Numbered from the stretch's first letter, positions 7,224-16,074 are shown. The stretch: 39,177 nucleotides of DNA from CAZZKF01 sp964654995 (GCA_964654995.1 CAZZKF010000021.1:1-39177), one strand, 5' to 3'. Made by a program: numbers and translations. The notes: generated by a model from the letters alone, not told the origin.

Positions 7224-9110
7224 ATGAGCAGAATTACACGAAGACAACTTCTTCATACGACGTCGGCTGCCGGCGCGTTGCTTGCGTTACAGGGGCTGCT
7301 GCCGGCCTGGGCGCGCAGCGCCGTGCGCCCGGAGCAATGGGCGACGCTGGGCATCGCATCCAACGAGATCGATCTGGTGGTCGCCAGAACGCCGATCACG
7401 GTGGACGGGCGTCAGGGGACAGCGGTGACCTTGAATGGCGGCGTTCCCGGCCCGATCATCCGTCTCAAGGAAGGCGAGACGGTGACGATCAGGGTCCACA
7501 ACCGGCTCGATGAGGACACCTCGATTCACTGGCACGGCATCCTGCTGCCCTTCCAGATGGATGGCGTGCCCGGGGTCGCCTTTCCCGGCATCCCGGCCGG
7601 TGAAACCTTCACCTATCAATATCCGGTCCGGCAGAGCGGTACCTACTGGTACCACTCTCATAGCGGGCTTCAGGAGCAGCTCGGCCATTATGGTCCACTG
7701 ATCATTGACCCTCTGGAGCCGGATCCGGTCGCGTACGACCGCGAGCTCGTCATCATGCTCTCCGACTGGATGTTCGAAAGCCCCTATGATGTGCTCGCCA
7801 AGCTGAAGAAGCAGAGTGACTATCTGAATTTCCAGAAACTGACGGTCGGGGACTTTTTCCGCGACGCGTCGAAAAACGGGCTGGGGGCGACACTCAAGGA
7901 TCGCATGGCCTGGGGCCGGATGCGGATGTCGCCGACCGACATCGCCGACATCACCGGCCACATTTACACCTATCTGATCAATGGGCAGGGGCCCGAAACC
8001 AACTGGACCGGTCTGTTCAATCCCGGCGAGCGGGTGCGGCTGCGGATCATCAATGCCGCGACCATGACCTATTTCAACCTGCGCATTCCGGGTCTGGCGA
8101 TGACGGTGGTTCAGGCTGACGGCCAGAATGTCGAGCCGGTGACGGTGGATGAGATCCAGATCGCCGTGGCCGAGACCTTCGACGTCATCGTTCAGCCCAA
8201 GGAGGACAAGGCCTACACGATCTTTGCCGAATCCCTGGACCGCAGCGGCTATGCCCGCGGAACCCTGGCACCGCGCCCGGGCATGAGCGCGCCGGTGCCC
8301 GCGTTGCGCAAGCCGCCAAGACGTACCATGGTCGACATGGGCATGGACATGAAGGGCATGGACATGGGCGATATGGACATGGGCGGCATGAAACCGGCGG
8401 GTGCGCCGGCAATGGCCGGGCACGCCATGGGCGCAATGTCCGACGGCTCTGGCGACAAGGCGGCCATGAAAATGGACATGAAGGGCCACGACATGGGCAA
8501 CATGAACGCCATGTCAGCGGCCGATCAGAATCGCAATCTTCCGGGCATTCATGATCGTCCCGGTCCGATCGTCGCTCGCCACGGTGCCGATACTCATGGG
8601 CCCGGCGCCACCAGCGTCGCCACCGTCGAGCGTGACCGTCTGCGCGAGCCCGGAACCGGCCTCTCGAACGTCGGTCACCGCGTTCTCGTCTACACCGACC
8701 TGAAGGCTTTGCAACCCTACAATCAGCGCCCGCCCGAGCGCGAGATCGAGCTGCACCTGACCGGCAACATGGACCGCTACATGTGGTCGTTTGACGGCAA
8801 GAAGTTCTCCGAAGTCAAGGGGCCGATTGCCTTCAACTACGGCGAGCGTCTGCGCCTCATCATGGTCAACGACACCATGATGGAGCATCCCATCCATCTG
8901 CACGGCATGTGGATGGAGCTGGAAAACGGCCATGGCGAATATCTGCCGCGCAAGCATACGATCAGCGTCAAGCCTGGCGAACGCCTGTCGGTCCTGATCG
9001 AGGCGGATGCGCCGGGGCGATGGGCCTTCCACTGCCACCTCCTCTATCACATGGACATGGGCATGTTCCGTGTTGTCGAGGTGAGCCCCTATGAGGGAGA
9101 ACTGTCATGA
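7224..9110 (+). CDS. copA: Copper resistance multicopper oxidase CopA, Tat-exported
   Basis: This 628-residue periplasmic multicopper oxidase probably oxidises or sequesters Cu(I). A twin-arginine signal (TRRQLLHT, residues 5-12) precedes three cupredoxin domains. Copper ligands are visible: HWH at 102-104, HSH at 144-146, HPIHLH at 555-560, and HCHLLYHMDMGM from 603. In that last segment Cys604, His609 and Met614 form the type-1 site. Between domains, residues 369-430 are Met-rich (18 Met in 62 residues, repeated MDMG/DMGGM units), the usual extra copper-binding segment of CopA. copB follows with an ATGA overlap. No copper-responsive regulator, copC or copD lies beside it. The ribosome binding site is weak. 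Confidence 0.95.
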   Translation: MSRITRRQLLHTTSAAGALLALQGLLPAWARSAVRPEQWATLGIASNEIDLVVARTPITVDGRQGTAVTLNGGVPGPIIRLKEGETVTIRVHNRLDEDTSIHWHGILLPFQMDGVPGVAFPGIPAGETFTYQYPVRQSGTYWYHSHSGLQEQLGHYGPLIIDPLEPDPVAYDRELVIMLSDWMFESPYDVLAKLKKQSDYLNFQKLTVGDFFRDASKNGLGATLKDRMAWGRMRMSPTDIADITGHIYTYLINGQGPETNWTGLFNPGERVRLRIINAATMTYFNLRIPGLAMTVVQADGQNVEPVTVDEIQIAVAETFDVIVQPKEDKAYTIFAESLDRSGYARGTLAPRPGMSAPVPALRKPPRRTMVDMGMDMKGMDMGDMDMGGMKPAGAPAMAGHAMGAMSDGSGDKAAMKMDMKGHDMGNMNAMSAADQNRNLPGIHDRPGPIVARHGADTHGPGATSVATVERDRLREPGTGLSNVGHRVLVYTDLKALQPYNQRPPEREIELHLTGNMDRYMWSFDGKKFSEVKGPIAFNYGERLRLIMVNDTMMEHPIHLHGMWMELENGHGEYLPRKHTISVKPGERLSVLIEADAPGRWAFHCHLLYHMDMGMFRVVEVSPYEGELS

Positions 9111-9859
9111 GGGCGGTGGCAATGGCGCTGCTTGCACTTGGCGGCCTGACCCTGGCCGCGCCGGTTCCGGCCCAGGAAACGCCACAGACCGGGTCACCGG
9201 CCGACTGGCCGCTGCCGATCCAGGATTCGGCCGTCTACACTTTTTTCCAGGCCGACCGGCTGGAATACCGGGCGCGCAGCGGTGATGACGGCTACATCTG
9301 GGACGTGCAGGGCTGGATTGGCAACGACAAACACAAGTTCTGGGCCAAGGTCGAAGGCGAGGGCAGCTTCGACGACGGTGTGGAATCGGCTCAGTTTCAG
9401 GGGCTCTACAGCCGCATGATTGCGCCGTTCTTCGATGTGCAGGTGGGGGTACGCCAGGACATCGAACCCAACCCGTCACGAACCTACGCAGTGGTCGGTC
9501 TGCAGGGACTGGCGCCCTACTGGTTCGAGCTCGACTCGGCTGTCTTCATCAGCGACAAGGGCGACGTAACCGCCCGGATCGAGGCCGAATACGAACTGCT
9601 GCTGACCCAGCGGTTGATCCTTCAGCCGCGCGCCGAGCTGAATTTCGCCTTTCAGGACGTGACCGAGTTACGGGTCGGCTCGGGCCTTTCAACGGCTGAG
9701 CTGGGACTGCGGCTGCGTTACGAGATCAAGCGCCAGTTCGCCCCTTATATCGGTATTGCCTGGGAGCGGTCGATTGGCGATACCGCCGATTTTGTCCGCG
9801 CCGACGGTGGCGACCCGGCGGTCACCTCCTTTGTTGCCGGGGTTCGCCTGTGGTTCTAG
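9107..9859 (+). CDS. copB: Copper resistance protein CopB, outer membrane
   Basis: This 250-residue CopB-family outer-membrane beta-barrel starts inside the end of copA (ATGA at 9107), so the two are co-translated. A signal peptide (MRAVAMALLALGGLTLAAPVPAQ) is followed directly by the barrel domain, with family segments such as YTFFQADRLEYR, DVQGWIGNDKHKFWAKVEGEG and GLYSRMIAPFFDVQVGVRQD, and a terminal FVAGVRLWF. The Met/His-rich N-terminal segment of classical plasmid CopB proteins is absent here, so metal binding is left to CopA. It probably aids copper export or sequestration at the outer membrane. Confidence 0.93.
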   Translation: MRAVAMALLALGGLTLAAPVPAQETPQTGSPADWPLPIQDSAVYTFFQADRLEYRARSGDDGYIWDVQGWIGNDKHKFWAKVEGEGSFDDGVESAQFQGLYSRMIAPFFDVQVGVRQDIEPNPSRTYAVVGLQGLAPYWFELDSAVFISDKGDVTARIEAEYELLLTQRLILQPRAELNFAFQDVTELRVGSGLSTAELGLRLRYEIKRQFAPYIGIAWERSIGDTADFVRADGGDPAVTSFVAGVRLWF

Positions 9860-9922
9860 AGGATCATCCGGTCTATCCTGATCAGCTGGCAATGACGCCT
9901 TTCAGTTGACGGGAGCCGAAAC

Positions 9923-10945
9923 GTGTCCAGCGACAAGAACCTGCAAGTGCGGCTTGCCAGTCGGCCTCAGGGATGGGTGAGGCCGGAGAATTTCGATATC
10001 TCGACGGCCGAGATGCCGAGCCCGGCCGAGGGCGAGCTGTTGATCCGCAACATCTATCTCTCTCTCGATCCTTACATGCGGCCACGCATGAACGACCAGG
10101 AATCCTACGTCCCGCCGTTTGTTGTTGGCGAGGTTCTGGAAGGTGGTGTGGTCGGCGAGGTTATCGCCTCGCGCCGGCCCGATTATGCAGTCGGGGACAT
10201 CGTTATCGGCATGCTCGGCTGGGAACAGTTTTCGCTCAGCAACGGCGAGGGGCTGATGAAAGCACCGTTCACGGATGTGCCGCTCAGCCATTATCTCGGT
10301 GTCCTCGGCATGCCGGGGCTGACCGCCTATGTCGGACTGATGAAAATTGGCCGTCCCCGGGCTGGCGAAACCGTGTTCGTATCCGCTGCCTCGGGCGCCG
10401 TCGGCTCGGTCGTTGGTCAACTCGCCCGTATCGAAGGCTGCTTTGTTGCCGGTTCAGCCGGGTCTGATGCCAAGGTGGCGTGTTTGCTGGATGACCTCGG
10501 CTTCGATGCCGCCTTCAATTACAAGACCGAGGACATCGGTGCCGGTCTGCGCCGCGTCTGCCCGGACGGCATCGATATCGATTTCGAAAATGTCGGCGGG
10601 GCGATGCTCGAGCAGGTCATTGCCCGGATGAACGATTTCGGGCGCATCGTCTTTTGCGGCGCAATCTCTGCCTATAATCAGGAACGGCCCGAGCCCGGCC
10701 CGCGCAACCTGTTTCAGTTGATCGCCAAGCGGATCCGCATGGAAGGATTCATTGTCTCCGACCACTACGGCGACTTTCCCGACTATGTTGCCAAGGCGCG
10801 CGGCTGGCTTGCGGACGGAAGGCTCAAGGCGCTTGAGACCATCGTCGACGGGCTGGAGACCGCACCTCAGGCATTGATCGGCCTGTTCAAGGGTGAAAAC
10901 TTCGGCAAGCTGATCGTCAGGATCGGGCCGGAGCCGGGGCATTAG
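9923..10945 (+). CDS. NADP-dependent MDR oxidoreductase (CurA/LTB4 dehydrogenase type)
   Basis: This 340-residue zinc-independent medium-chain reductase reduces activated double bonds of enones/enals with NADPH, as in CurA and prostaglandin reductases. The N-terminal domain has the family-typical NIYLSLDPYMRPRM. The Rossmann segment is FVSAASGAVGSVVGQLARIEG (about 152-172), followed by the DFENVGGAMLEQVIARMNDFGRIVFCG region. The Cys ligands for structural zinc of alcohol dehydrogenases are missing, as expected. It starts with GTG at 9923, with GGGAG seven bases upstream. It follows copB by 63 bp but is probably independent. It converges on the J-domain gene, with a short inverted repeat between the two stops. 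Confidence 0.92.
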   Translation: MSSDKNLQVRLASRPQGWVRPENFDISTAEMPSPAEGELLIRNIYLSLDPYMRPRMNDQESYVPPFVVGEVLEGGVVGEVIASRRPDYAVGDIVIGMLGWEQFSLSNGEGLMKAPFTDVPLSHYLGVLGMPGLTAYVGLMKIGRPRAGETVFVSAASGAVGSVVGQLARIEGCFVAGSAGSDAKVACLLDDLGFDAAFNYKTEDIGAGLRRVCPDGIDIDFENVGGAMLEQVIARMNDFGRIVFCGAISAYNQERPEPGPRNLFQLIAKRIRMEGFIVSDHYGDFPDYVAKARGWLADGRLKALETIVDGLETAPQALIGLFKGENFGKLIVRIGPEPGH

Positions 10946-10949
10946 CCAG

Positions 10950-10970
10950 GACCGGCGTCATTTGCCGGTC
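10950..10970. terminator. Inverted repeat between converging genes
   Basis: GACCGGC and GCCGGTC form a 7-bp stem with a 7-base loop between two converging genes. The loop contains the TGA stop of the J-domain gene (10960-10958). There is no T-tract on either strand, so its role as a two-way terminator is tentative. Confidence 0.35.
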
Positions 10971-11461
10971 AGGACGTCGTGGGCGGCGCAAATGCGGCGG
11001 AAGCGATCGGCGGCCTCGCCATCGTCACCGGCGGTATCGGGATGATTTTCCTTGGCAAGGCGGCGAAAGGCGCTCTTGATTTCACCGTGAGTGGCGGTTT
11101 CATCGAGCCCCAGAACCGCCAGCGCCTGGCGTCGCCGGCGCTGCTCAACGGTCTCGCCATTGCCGACATTCGACCAGGCCCGGGCGGCATTGGCGAAGCC
11201 GTCGCGCAGACGTTCGTCTTCGGCCATGGCTTCGGCTGCCTCGCGCGCCGACATGCCGGCAAAATAGTTCCAGTGGCGATTGTATTCCGAGGCGTGTTCG
11301 CGGCAGAACCACCATTTTTCATCCGAAAACCGCGATTTTGGTGCCGGATGAAGACCACGCTCCGAGCAGCCGTCAGCATCGCACAGGCGCACGGCAATCG
11401 GCTCGCGCTCCTTGCCATAGCCGCTCCAACGCGGAAATTCCCAGCTTTTCGATCGCGGCAT
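10958..11461 (-). CDS. J-domain protein with Cys/His cluster
   Basis: This 167-residue protein has a C-terminal J domain (about 112-165, LAVLGLDETATHGEIKSAFRRLAKENHPDTAG) with the diagnostic HPD at 140-142, so it should stimulate an Hsp70. The N-terminal half is not that of DnaJ. It has Cys27-x4-Cys32 and Cys53-x2-His56, which could hold a metal, and a W/Y-rich stretch KWWFCREHASEYNRHWNYF. Similar short J-proteins occur in alphaproteobacteria, but their client is not known to me. It diverges from chvI, with their starts 148 bp apart. Confidence 0.85.
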   Translation of the reverse strand: MPRSKSWEFPRWSGYGKEREPIAVRLCDADGCSERGLHPAPKSRFSDEKWWFCREHASEYNRHWNYFAGMSAREAAEAMAEDERLRDGFANAARAWSNVGNGETVEQRRRRQALAVLGLDETATHGEIKSAFRRLAKENHPDTAGDDGEAADRFRRICAAHDVLTGK

Positions 11462-11563
11462 GTCGGTCTCCCGTCACCACATCAGTCCCATTATAGGGCG
11501 AAACCTTGAAGCCACCATTAAAACCCGCGTCAATCCTGCCTCCGTGTGCGGGTTGTATCCGGC

Positions 11564-11594
11564 TTGGCGTACGGCTGGCAAATTGGGCTATAAA
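11564..11594 (+). promoter_or_regulatory. Candidate sigma70-like promoter of chvI
   Basis: TTGGCG (11564-11569) and TATAAA (11589-11594) are spaced by 19 bases in an AT-rich pocket between the divergent J-domain and chvI genes. Spacing is one to two bases longer than ideal. If used, transcription would begin near 11601, only about nine bases before the ATG at 11610, which bears on the choice of start codon. Confidence 0.4.
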
Positions 11595-11609
11595 TACATA
11601 ATTGTTTCA

Positions 11610-12425
11610 ATGGCCGAACATGGTGGCCGGGACCCGCAGGACGAAACGGACCGAGACGGCCGCCCCCAGGGATCGAGACGACAGGTGACAAAACCGGAAA
11701 CTGCCAGCGCCCGGGCCCATAAAAATCCCGTCATTGCGCTTGTCGATGACGATCGCAACATTCTGACCTCGGTCAGCATGGCGCTCGAGGACGAGGGATT
11801 CCAGGTGCGCACCTATGCCGATGGCGTCAGCGCCCTTGCCGGTATCGACAAGGAACCGGTGGACCTGATCGTCCTCGATATCAAGATGCCGCGCATGGAC
11901 GGGATGGAAACCCTGCGCCGCCTGCGCCAGGTCAGCAATATTCCGGTGATCTTTCTGACCTCCAAGGATGACGAGATAGACGAGGTTCTGGGCCTCAAGA
12001 TGGGCGGCGATGATTACATCCGCAAGCCGTTTTCCCAGCGCCTGCTGATTGAGCGAATCCGGGCTGTGCTGCGCCGTGCCGAAGCCTCGCGGACTGGCGG
12101 CCATGGCCTCGATGACGAAGAACGCATCCTGCGCCGCGGCCGGCTGGTGCTCGATCCGCTGCGCCACGAATGCACCTGGGACGGCAAGCCGGTGATCCTG
12201 ACGGTCACCGAGTTCCTCATCCTTCAGGCCCTGGTCACCCGACCGGGCCTGGTCAAGAGTCGCGACCAGCTGATGGATGCGGCCTATGACGATCAGGTCT
12301 ATGTCGATGACCGCACCATCGACAGCCATATCAAACGCTTGCGCAAGAAGTTCAAGACCGTCGACCCCGAGTTCGCCGGCATCGAAACGCTGTATGGCAT
12401 CGGCTACCGGTACAAGGAAACCTAG
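11610..12425 (+). CDS. chvI: Response regulator ChvI (OmpR family)
   Basis: This is a DNA-binding response regulator of the ChvG-ChvI envelope/acid-stress pathway. The receiver has the ChvI hallmark IALVDDDRNILTSVSMALE, the phospho-acceptor Asp90 in VLDIKMPRMDGME, and IFLTSKDDEIDEVLGLKMGGDDYIRKPFS. A winged-helix domain ends with TIDSHIKRLRKKF and GIGYRYKE. From the ATG at 11610 it is 271 residues, with a ~35-residue charged N-terminal extension compared with typical ChvI proteins. A GTG at 11685 (GAG upstream) would remove 25 residues and fits the candidate promoter better. I list the longer form but am unsure. chvG follows after 34 bp. Confidence 0.93.
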   Translation: MAEHGGRDPQDETDRDGRPQGSRRQVTKPETASARAHKNPVIALVDDDRNILTSVSMALEDEGFQVRTYADGVSALAGIDKEPVDLIVLDIKMPRMDGMETLRRLRQVSNIPVIFLTSKDDEIDEVLGLKMGGDDYIRKPFSQRLLIERIRAVLRRAEASRTGGHGLDDEERILRRGRLVLDPLRHECTWDGKPVILTVTEFLILQALVTRPGLVKSRDQLMDAAYDDQVYVDDRTIDSHIKRLRKKFKTVDPEFAGIETLYGIGYRYKET

Positions 12426-12459
12426 GGTCGGGCCCCTGGGTGCATCAGCGGCTCGCACT

Positions 12460-14124
12460 ATGACTCCCAAGACATCCAGTGAACGCCCGGCGCGCGAGCT
12501 TCGCCAGCCGCGCCGCTTTTTCGCGCTGACCACGCGGATTCTGGCGCTCAACGTGGTGGCGCTGGCAATCCTGGTTGGCGGCATGCTCTATCTCGACCGG
12601 TTTCGCACCGGCCTTGTTGAGACCCGGCTGTCGGCGCTGCTGACCCAGGCCGATGTCATCGCCGGGGCGATCGGCGAGGCGGCAACGCGCGGAACCGAAG
12701 GCACCGAGATTGATGTCAAGCTGGCCCGCCAGATCATTGCCCGGCTGGTGGTGCCGGCCGAGGTCCGGGCGCGCCTGTTCGCCACCGACGGGGCGCTTCT
12801 GGTCGACAGCCAGAGCCTGATTGTTGGCCGCACGGTCGAGGCCCGGCCGCTGCCGCCGCCCGGCATCTGGAGCGAGCTGCTGAGCCGTGGTGAAAAGCTC
12901 TATGAATCGATCGTCCGCTTTCTTGCCCGGGGCGAGGGACTGGAACGCTATACCGAGGCCGACATCCAGCGGGCCGAAGACTACAGCGAGGCGGTTGCCG
13001 CGCTGGCCGGCGGCCGGGCGACCATGGTTCGCACCACCGATGTTGGCACGCTGATGTTATCTGCGGCAGTCCCGGTCCAGCGGTTCAAGCGGGTCCTGGG
13101 CACGCTCATGGTGACGGTCGAGACCACCGAGATCGAGGAAATGGTGCGCCAGGAACGCCTCGAGATGCTGGAGCTGTTCGCCATTGCGCTGGCGGTCACC
13201 ACTCTGTTGTCGTGGCTTCTGGCGCGCACCATCGCCCGGCCCATCCATCACTTGGCGGATGCCGCCGGCAAGGTTCGGCGCGGCCACTGGCGGGATATCG
13301 AAATTCCCGACTATTCGCGCCGGCGTGATGAAATCGGCATCCTGTCGGTGGCATTGCGGGACATGATCGAAGCGTTGATCGGGCGCATCGACGCCATCGA
13401 AACCTTTGCTGCCGATGTCGCCCATGAGATCAAGAATCCGCTCACCTCGCTGCGCAGCGCGGTCGAGACCCTGACCCGGACCGAGGTGGCGGAGTCCCAG
13501 AAGCCGTTGCTCGACATCATCAAGGATGACGTGCGTCGCATCGACCGGCTGATCAGCGATATCGCCGACGCCTCGCGGATCGATGCCGAAATGTCGCGGG
13601 CTCGCATGGTCCCCGTGGACGTCGGCGCCATGCTCTCGACTTTGGCCGAGGTTTACCGCGCCACTGCCGATCCGGCGACCCCGGCGATCGAGCTGTCGCT
13701 GCCCGATGACGATCGCCTGCTGGTCCGTGGTGTCGAAAGCCGCCTGGGTCAGGTCGCCCGCAACCTGCTGGATAACGCGATCTCGTTCAGCCGGACCGGC
13801 AAGGGGCGTGTTCGGGGACCCGTCCGCGTTGTCGCCCGGCGCGAGGATGACTGGGTGGTGATCACCGTCGACGATCAGGGTCCCGGCATCCCCGAAGGCA
13901 TGCAGGAACACATCTTCGAGCGTTTCTATACCGAGCGCCCGGAAGGCGAACAGTTTGGCGAGCATTCGGGGCTGGGCCTGAGCATCTGCAAGCAGATTGT
14001 TGAAGCGCATGGCGGCATCATCGAGGCGCAGAATCGCCCCCCCGCCCCGGCCGGCGGGGAAAACGACGCGCCCGAGCCGGGCGATCGCGGCGGCGCGCGC
14101 TTCATTGTTCGTTTCCCGACCTGA
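12460..14124 (+). CDS. chvG: Sensor histidine kinase ChvG/ExoS type
   Basis: This 554-residue inner-membrane sensor is the partner of ChvI. The first membrane helix is at about 28-47 (ILALNVVALAILVGGMLYL), a periplasmic sensor region spans about 50-225, and the second helix is at about 230-250. HAMP follows, then HisKA with FAADVAHEIKNPLTSLRSAVE (His322). The ATPase domain shows NLLDNAISFS, VDDQGPGIP and GLGLSICKQIVEAHGG. I chose the ATG at 12460, because the longer open frame from 12277 overlaps chvI in another frame and encodes no sensible sequence. In relatives, the periplasmic repressor ExoR holds this kinase off; no exoR is in this window. Confidence 0.94.
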   Translation: MTPKTSSERPARELRQPRRFFALTTRILALNVVALAILVGGMLYLDRFRTGLVETRLSALLTQADVIAGAIGEAATRGTEGTEIDVKLARQIIARLVVPAEVRARLFATDGALLVDSQSLIVGRTVEARPLPPPGIWSELLSRGEKLYESIVRFLARGEGLERYTEADIQRAEDYSEAVAALAGGRATMVRTTDVGTLMLSAAVPVQRFKRVLGTLMVTVETTEIEEMVRQERLEMLELFAIALAVTTLLSWLLARTIARPIHHLADAAGKVRRGHWRDIEIPDYSRRRDEIGILSVALRDMIEALIGRIDAIETFAADVAHEIKNPLTSLRSAVETLTRTEVAESQKPLLDIIKDDVRRIDRLISDIADASRIDAEMSRARMVPVDVGAMLSTLAEVYRATADPATPAIELSLPDDDRLLVRGVESRLGQVARNLLDNAISFSRTGKGRVRGPVRVVARREDDWVVITVDDQGPGIPEGMQEHIFERFYTERPEGEQFGEHSGLGLSICKQIVEAHGGIIEAQNRPPAPAGGENDAPEPGDRGGARFIVRFPT

Positions 14125-14228
14125 TTTCCGATGCCCGACAATGGCCCCGCCAGGTCGTTCCGGAACACCGCGTGTGATACCATGCCCGTGGCCTGTACCT
14201 GTGCCGGCCGGTTGCGGATGTGCCTGCC

Positions 14229-14663
14229 ATGATTCTTGAACACGCCACCTGCATCGAGGTCGAAGGTGTCGGCGTGCTGTTGCGCGGAGACTCGGGCTCT
14301 GGCAAGTCGGACCTGGCGTTGCGGCTCATCGATGGTGGAGCGCGGCTGGTGTCCGATGATTATGTCGAGATCGCCGCCCACGGGGACAGGCTGCTGGCAT
14401 CGGCGCCGGAGCGAATTGCCGGCCTGATCGAGGTCCGGGGCCTCGGTCTGATCAGGACACCCCATGTCACCTCCTGTTCGCTGGGCCTGGTCGTCGATCT
14501 GGTGGGCACGGACGATGTGCCGCGCCTGCCGGTTCCGGAGCGTGTTGATCTTGACGGCATCAGCATTCTCCGCCTTCGGGTGGCGCCGTTCGAGGTATCG
14601 GCCTGCGCCAAGGTCCGGCTGGCAGTCCGTGCCCTCGATCAGCTTGCAGGCGTTCCGAGATGA
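14229..14663 (+). CDS. hprK: HPr kinase/phosphorylase, short alphaproteobacterial form
   Basis: This 144-residue protein comprises only the catalytic C-terminal domain of HPr kinase. The Walker A loop is GDSGSGKS (20-27), followed by LVSDDYVEI and the HprK signature LIEVRGLGLI. The N-terminal domain of Firmicute HprK (about 130 residues) is absent, as usual in alphaproteobacteria. It should phosphorylate HPr on the conserved Ser rather than the His, thereby controlling the regulatory PTS. The start at the ATG at 14229 is favoured because GCGGA lies about ten bases upstream; the GTG at 14220 would add three residues. It overlaps rapZ by ATGA. Confidence 0.93.
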   Translation: MILEHATCIEVEGVGVLLRGDSGSGKSDLALRLIDGGARLVSDDYVEIAAHGDRLLASAPERIAGLIEVRGLGLIRTPHVTSCSLGLVVDLVGTDDVPRLPVPERVDLDGISILRLRVAPFEVSACAKVRLAVRALDQLAGVPR

Positions 14664-15589
14664 CAGGCAAGAAAACGACAGACACTGCGGCGGTGTCCGC
14701 CGCCGGCAAGGACGAGCGAGGCGTCCCCCTGCTTCTGGTCACCGGCATGTCCGGGGCCGGCAAGAGCTCGGTGCTCAAGGCGCTCGAGGACCTGGGCTAC
14801 GAGGCCATCGACAATCTGCCCTTTTCGTTGCTGCCCGGGCTGATCGAGACCGTCGATGACGGGCCCGAATATGAGCGCGGCCACGGCCTCGCCATCGGCA
14901 TCGACAGTCGCACGCGCGCGTTTCAGACCGATCGTTTCGTCCGCCATTACGAGGCCCTGAAACGGGCCCCCGGTTTTGCCGTTTCGCTGGTGTTTTGCGA
15001 CTGCAGCGATGAAGTCCTGCACCGCCGCTTTACCGAGACCCGTCGCCGCCATCCGCTGGCCGTCGATCGCCCGGTCCTCGACGGAATCCTGCGCGAGCGC
15101 GAGGTGATGATGCCGCTCCGGGACCTGGCGGACGTGGTGTTCGATACCACGACGCTCACCATTCATGATCTGCGCCGCCTGGTCGCCGGCCACTTCAGCC
15201 CCGATGCGCGCGACGAGCTGACGCTGGCGATCATGTCGTTTTCCTATCGTCGCGGCTTGCCACGCGAGGCGGATCTGGTGTTTGACGTCCGCTTCCTCGC
15301 CAACCCTCACTATGTTGATGAGCTGCGCGACAAGACCGGCTGGGCGCCCGAGGTCGGTGCCTTTATCGCATCTGATCCGCAGTTCGACGATTTCATGGCC
15401 CGGCTGGATGCGTTGCTCGAGCTACTGTTGCCGCGTTACCGGCAGGAAGGAAAATCCTATTTGACCATCGCCATCGGTTGCACTGGCGGCCGCCATCGTT
15501 CAGTCTATGTAGCCGAACAGTTGGCGGCTAGGATGCGCGATGCCAATCACCGCGTGCGGGTCATCCACCGGGAGATCGGGGATGAGTAG
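14660..15589 (+). CDS. rapZ: RNase adapter RapZ
   Basis: This 309-residue RapZ/YvcJ-family nucleotide-binding protein has the P-loop GMSGAGKS (29-36) followed by the diagnostic LGYEAIDNLPFSLLP. The C-terminal domain contains YLTIAIGCTGGRHRSVYVAEQLA, which in E. coli RapZ forms the RNA/metabolite-binding part. In E. coli it delivers the sRNA GlmZ to RNase E to tune GlmS. In alphaproteobacteria its RNA targets are not established. Overlap with hprK and the close EIIA gene (24 bp) put it inside the PTS-regulation operon. The first ~20 residues are a poorly conserved polar extension. Confidence 0.95.
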   Translation: MTGKKTTDTAAVSAAGKDERGVPLLLVTGMSGAGKSSVLKALEDLGYEAIDNLPFSLLPGLIETVDDGPEYERGHGLAIGIDSRTRAFQTDRFVRHYEALKRAPGFAVSLVFCDCSDEVLHRRFTETRRRHPLAVDRPVLDGILREREVMMPLRDLADVVFDTTTLTIHDLRRLVAGHFSPDARDELTLAIMSFSYRRGLPREADLVFDVRFLANPHYVDELRDKTGWAPEVGAFIASDPQFDDFMARLDALLELLLPRYRQEGKSYLTIAIGCTGGRHRSVYVAEQLAARMRDANHRVRVIHREIGDE

Positions 15590-15613
15590 AAGCGTGACAG
15601 GGGGGGCGGACTC

Positions 15614-16018
15614 ATGATCGGTCTGGTCGTCGTAACCCATGGTCGGCTTGCCGAGGAATTCGTGTCCGCGACCGAGCATGTCGTCGGCCCTCAGAAGGAT
15701 GTTCGCGCCATCTGCATCGGCTCCGACGACGATATGGAACAGCGGCGCCAGGACATTCTCGATGCCGTCGACGATGTCGATTCCGGGTCCGGGGTCATTT
15801 TGCTGACCGACATGTTCGGCGGCACGCCGTCCAATCTGGCGATTTCGATCATGGACAAGGCCAATGTCGAAGTGATTGCCGGCATCAACCTGCCGATGCT
15901 GATCAAGCTGGCCAGCGTGCGCAAGGATGCGGCGCTTGACGAGGCGGTGACGGCGGCGCAGGAGTCGGGGCGCAAATACATCAATGTCGCCTCGCGACTG
16001 CTGGCCGGGGAAGAATGA
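15614..16018 (+). CDS. manX: PTS EIIA component, mannose family
   Basis: This 134-residue stand-alone EIIA-Man domain has the active-site His9 in IGLVVVTHGRLAEEFV and the family segment ILLTDMFGGTPSNLA. It takes phosphate from HPr. With no EIIB, EIIC or EIID gene near, it cannot be part of a sugar transporter here. In alphaproteobacteria this protein is taken to be a phospho-relay sensor for carbon/nitrogen status. A G-rich stretch precedes the ATG. ptsH follows after 56 bp. Confidence 0.92.
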   Translation: MIGLVVVTHGRLAEEFVSATEHVVGPQKDVRAICIGSDDDMEQRRQDILDAVDDVDSGSGVILLTDMFGGTPSNLAISIMDKANVEVIAGINLPMLIKLASVRKDAALDEAVTAAQESGRKYINVASRLLAGEE

Positions 16019-16074
16019 TCGCAATGGTCGTCGCAGGCTTTTGCGGCCGGTTGGAGACGGATCTGTAACGCTCC

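Noticed and set aside
7287..8489. 400-codon - strand frame opposite copA
   Set aside because: It is His/Val/Asp-rich shadow sequence produced by the Met-rich and copper-site codons of copA.
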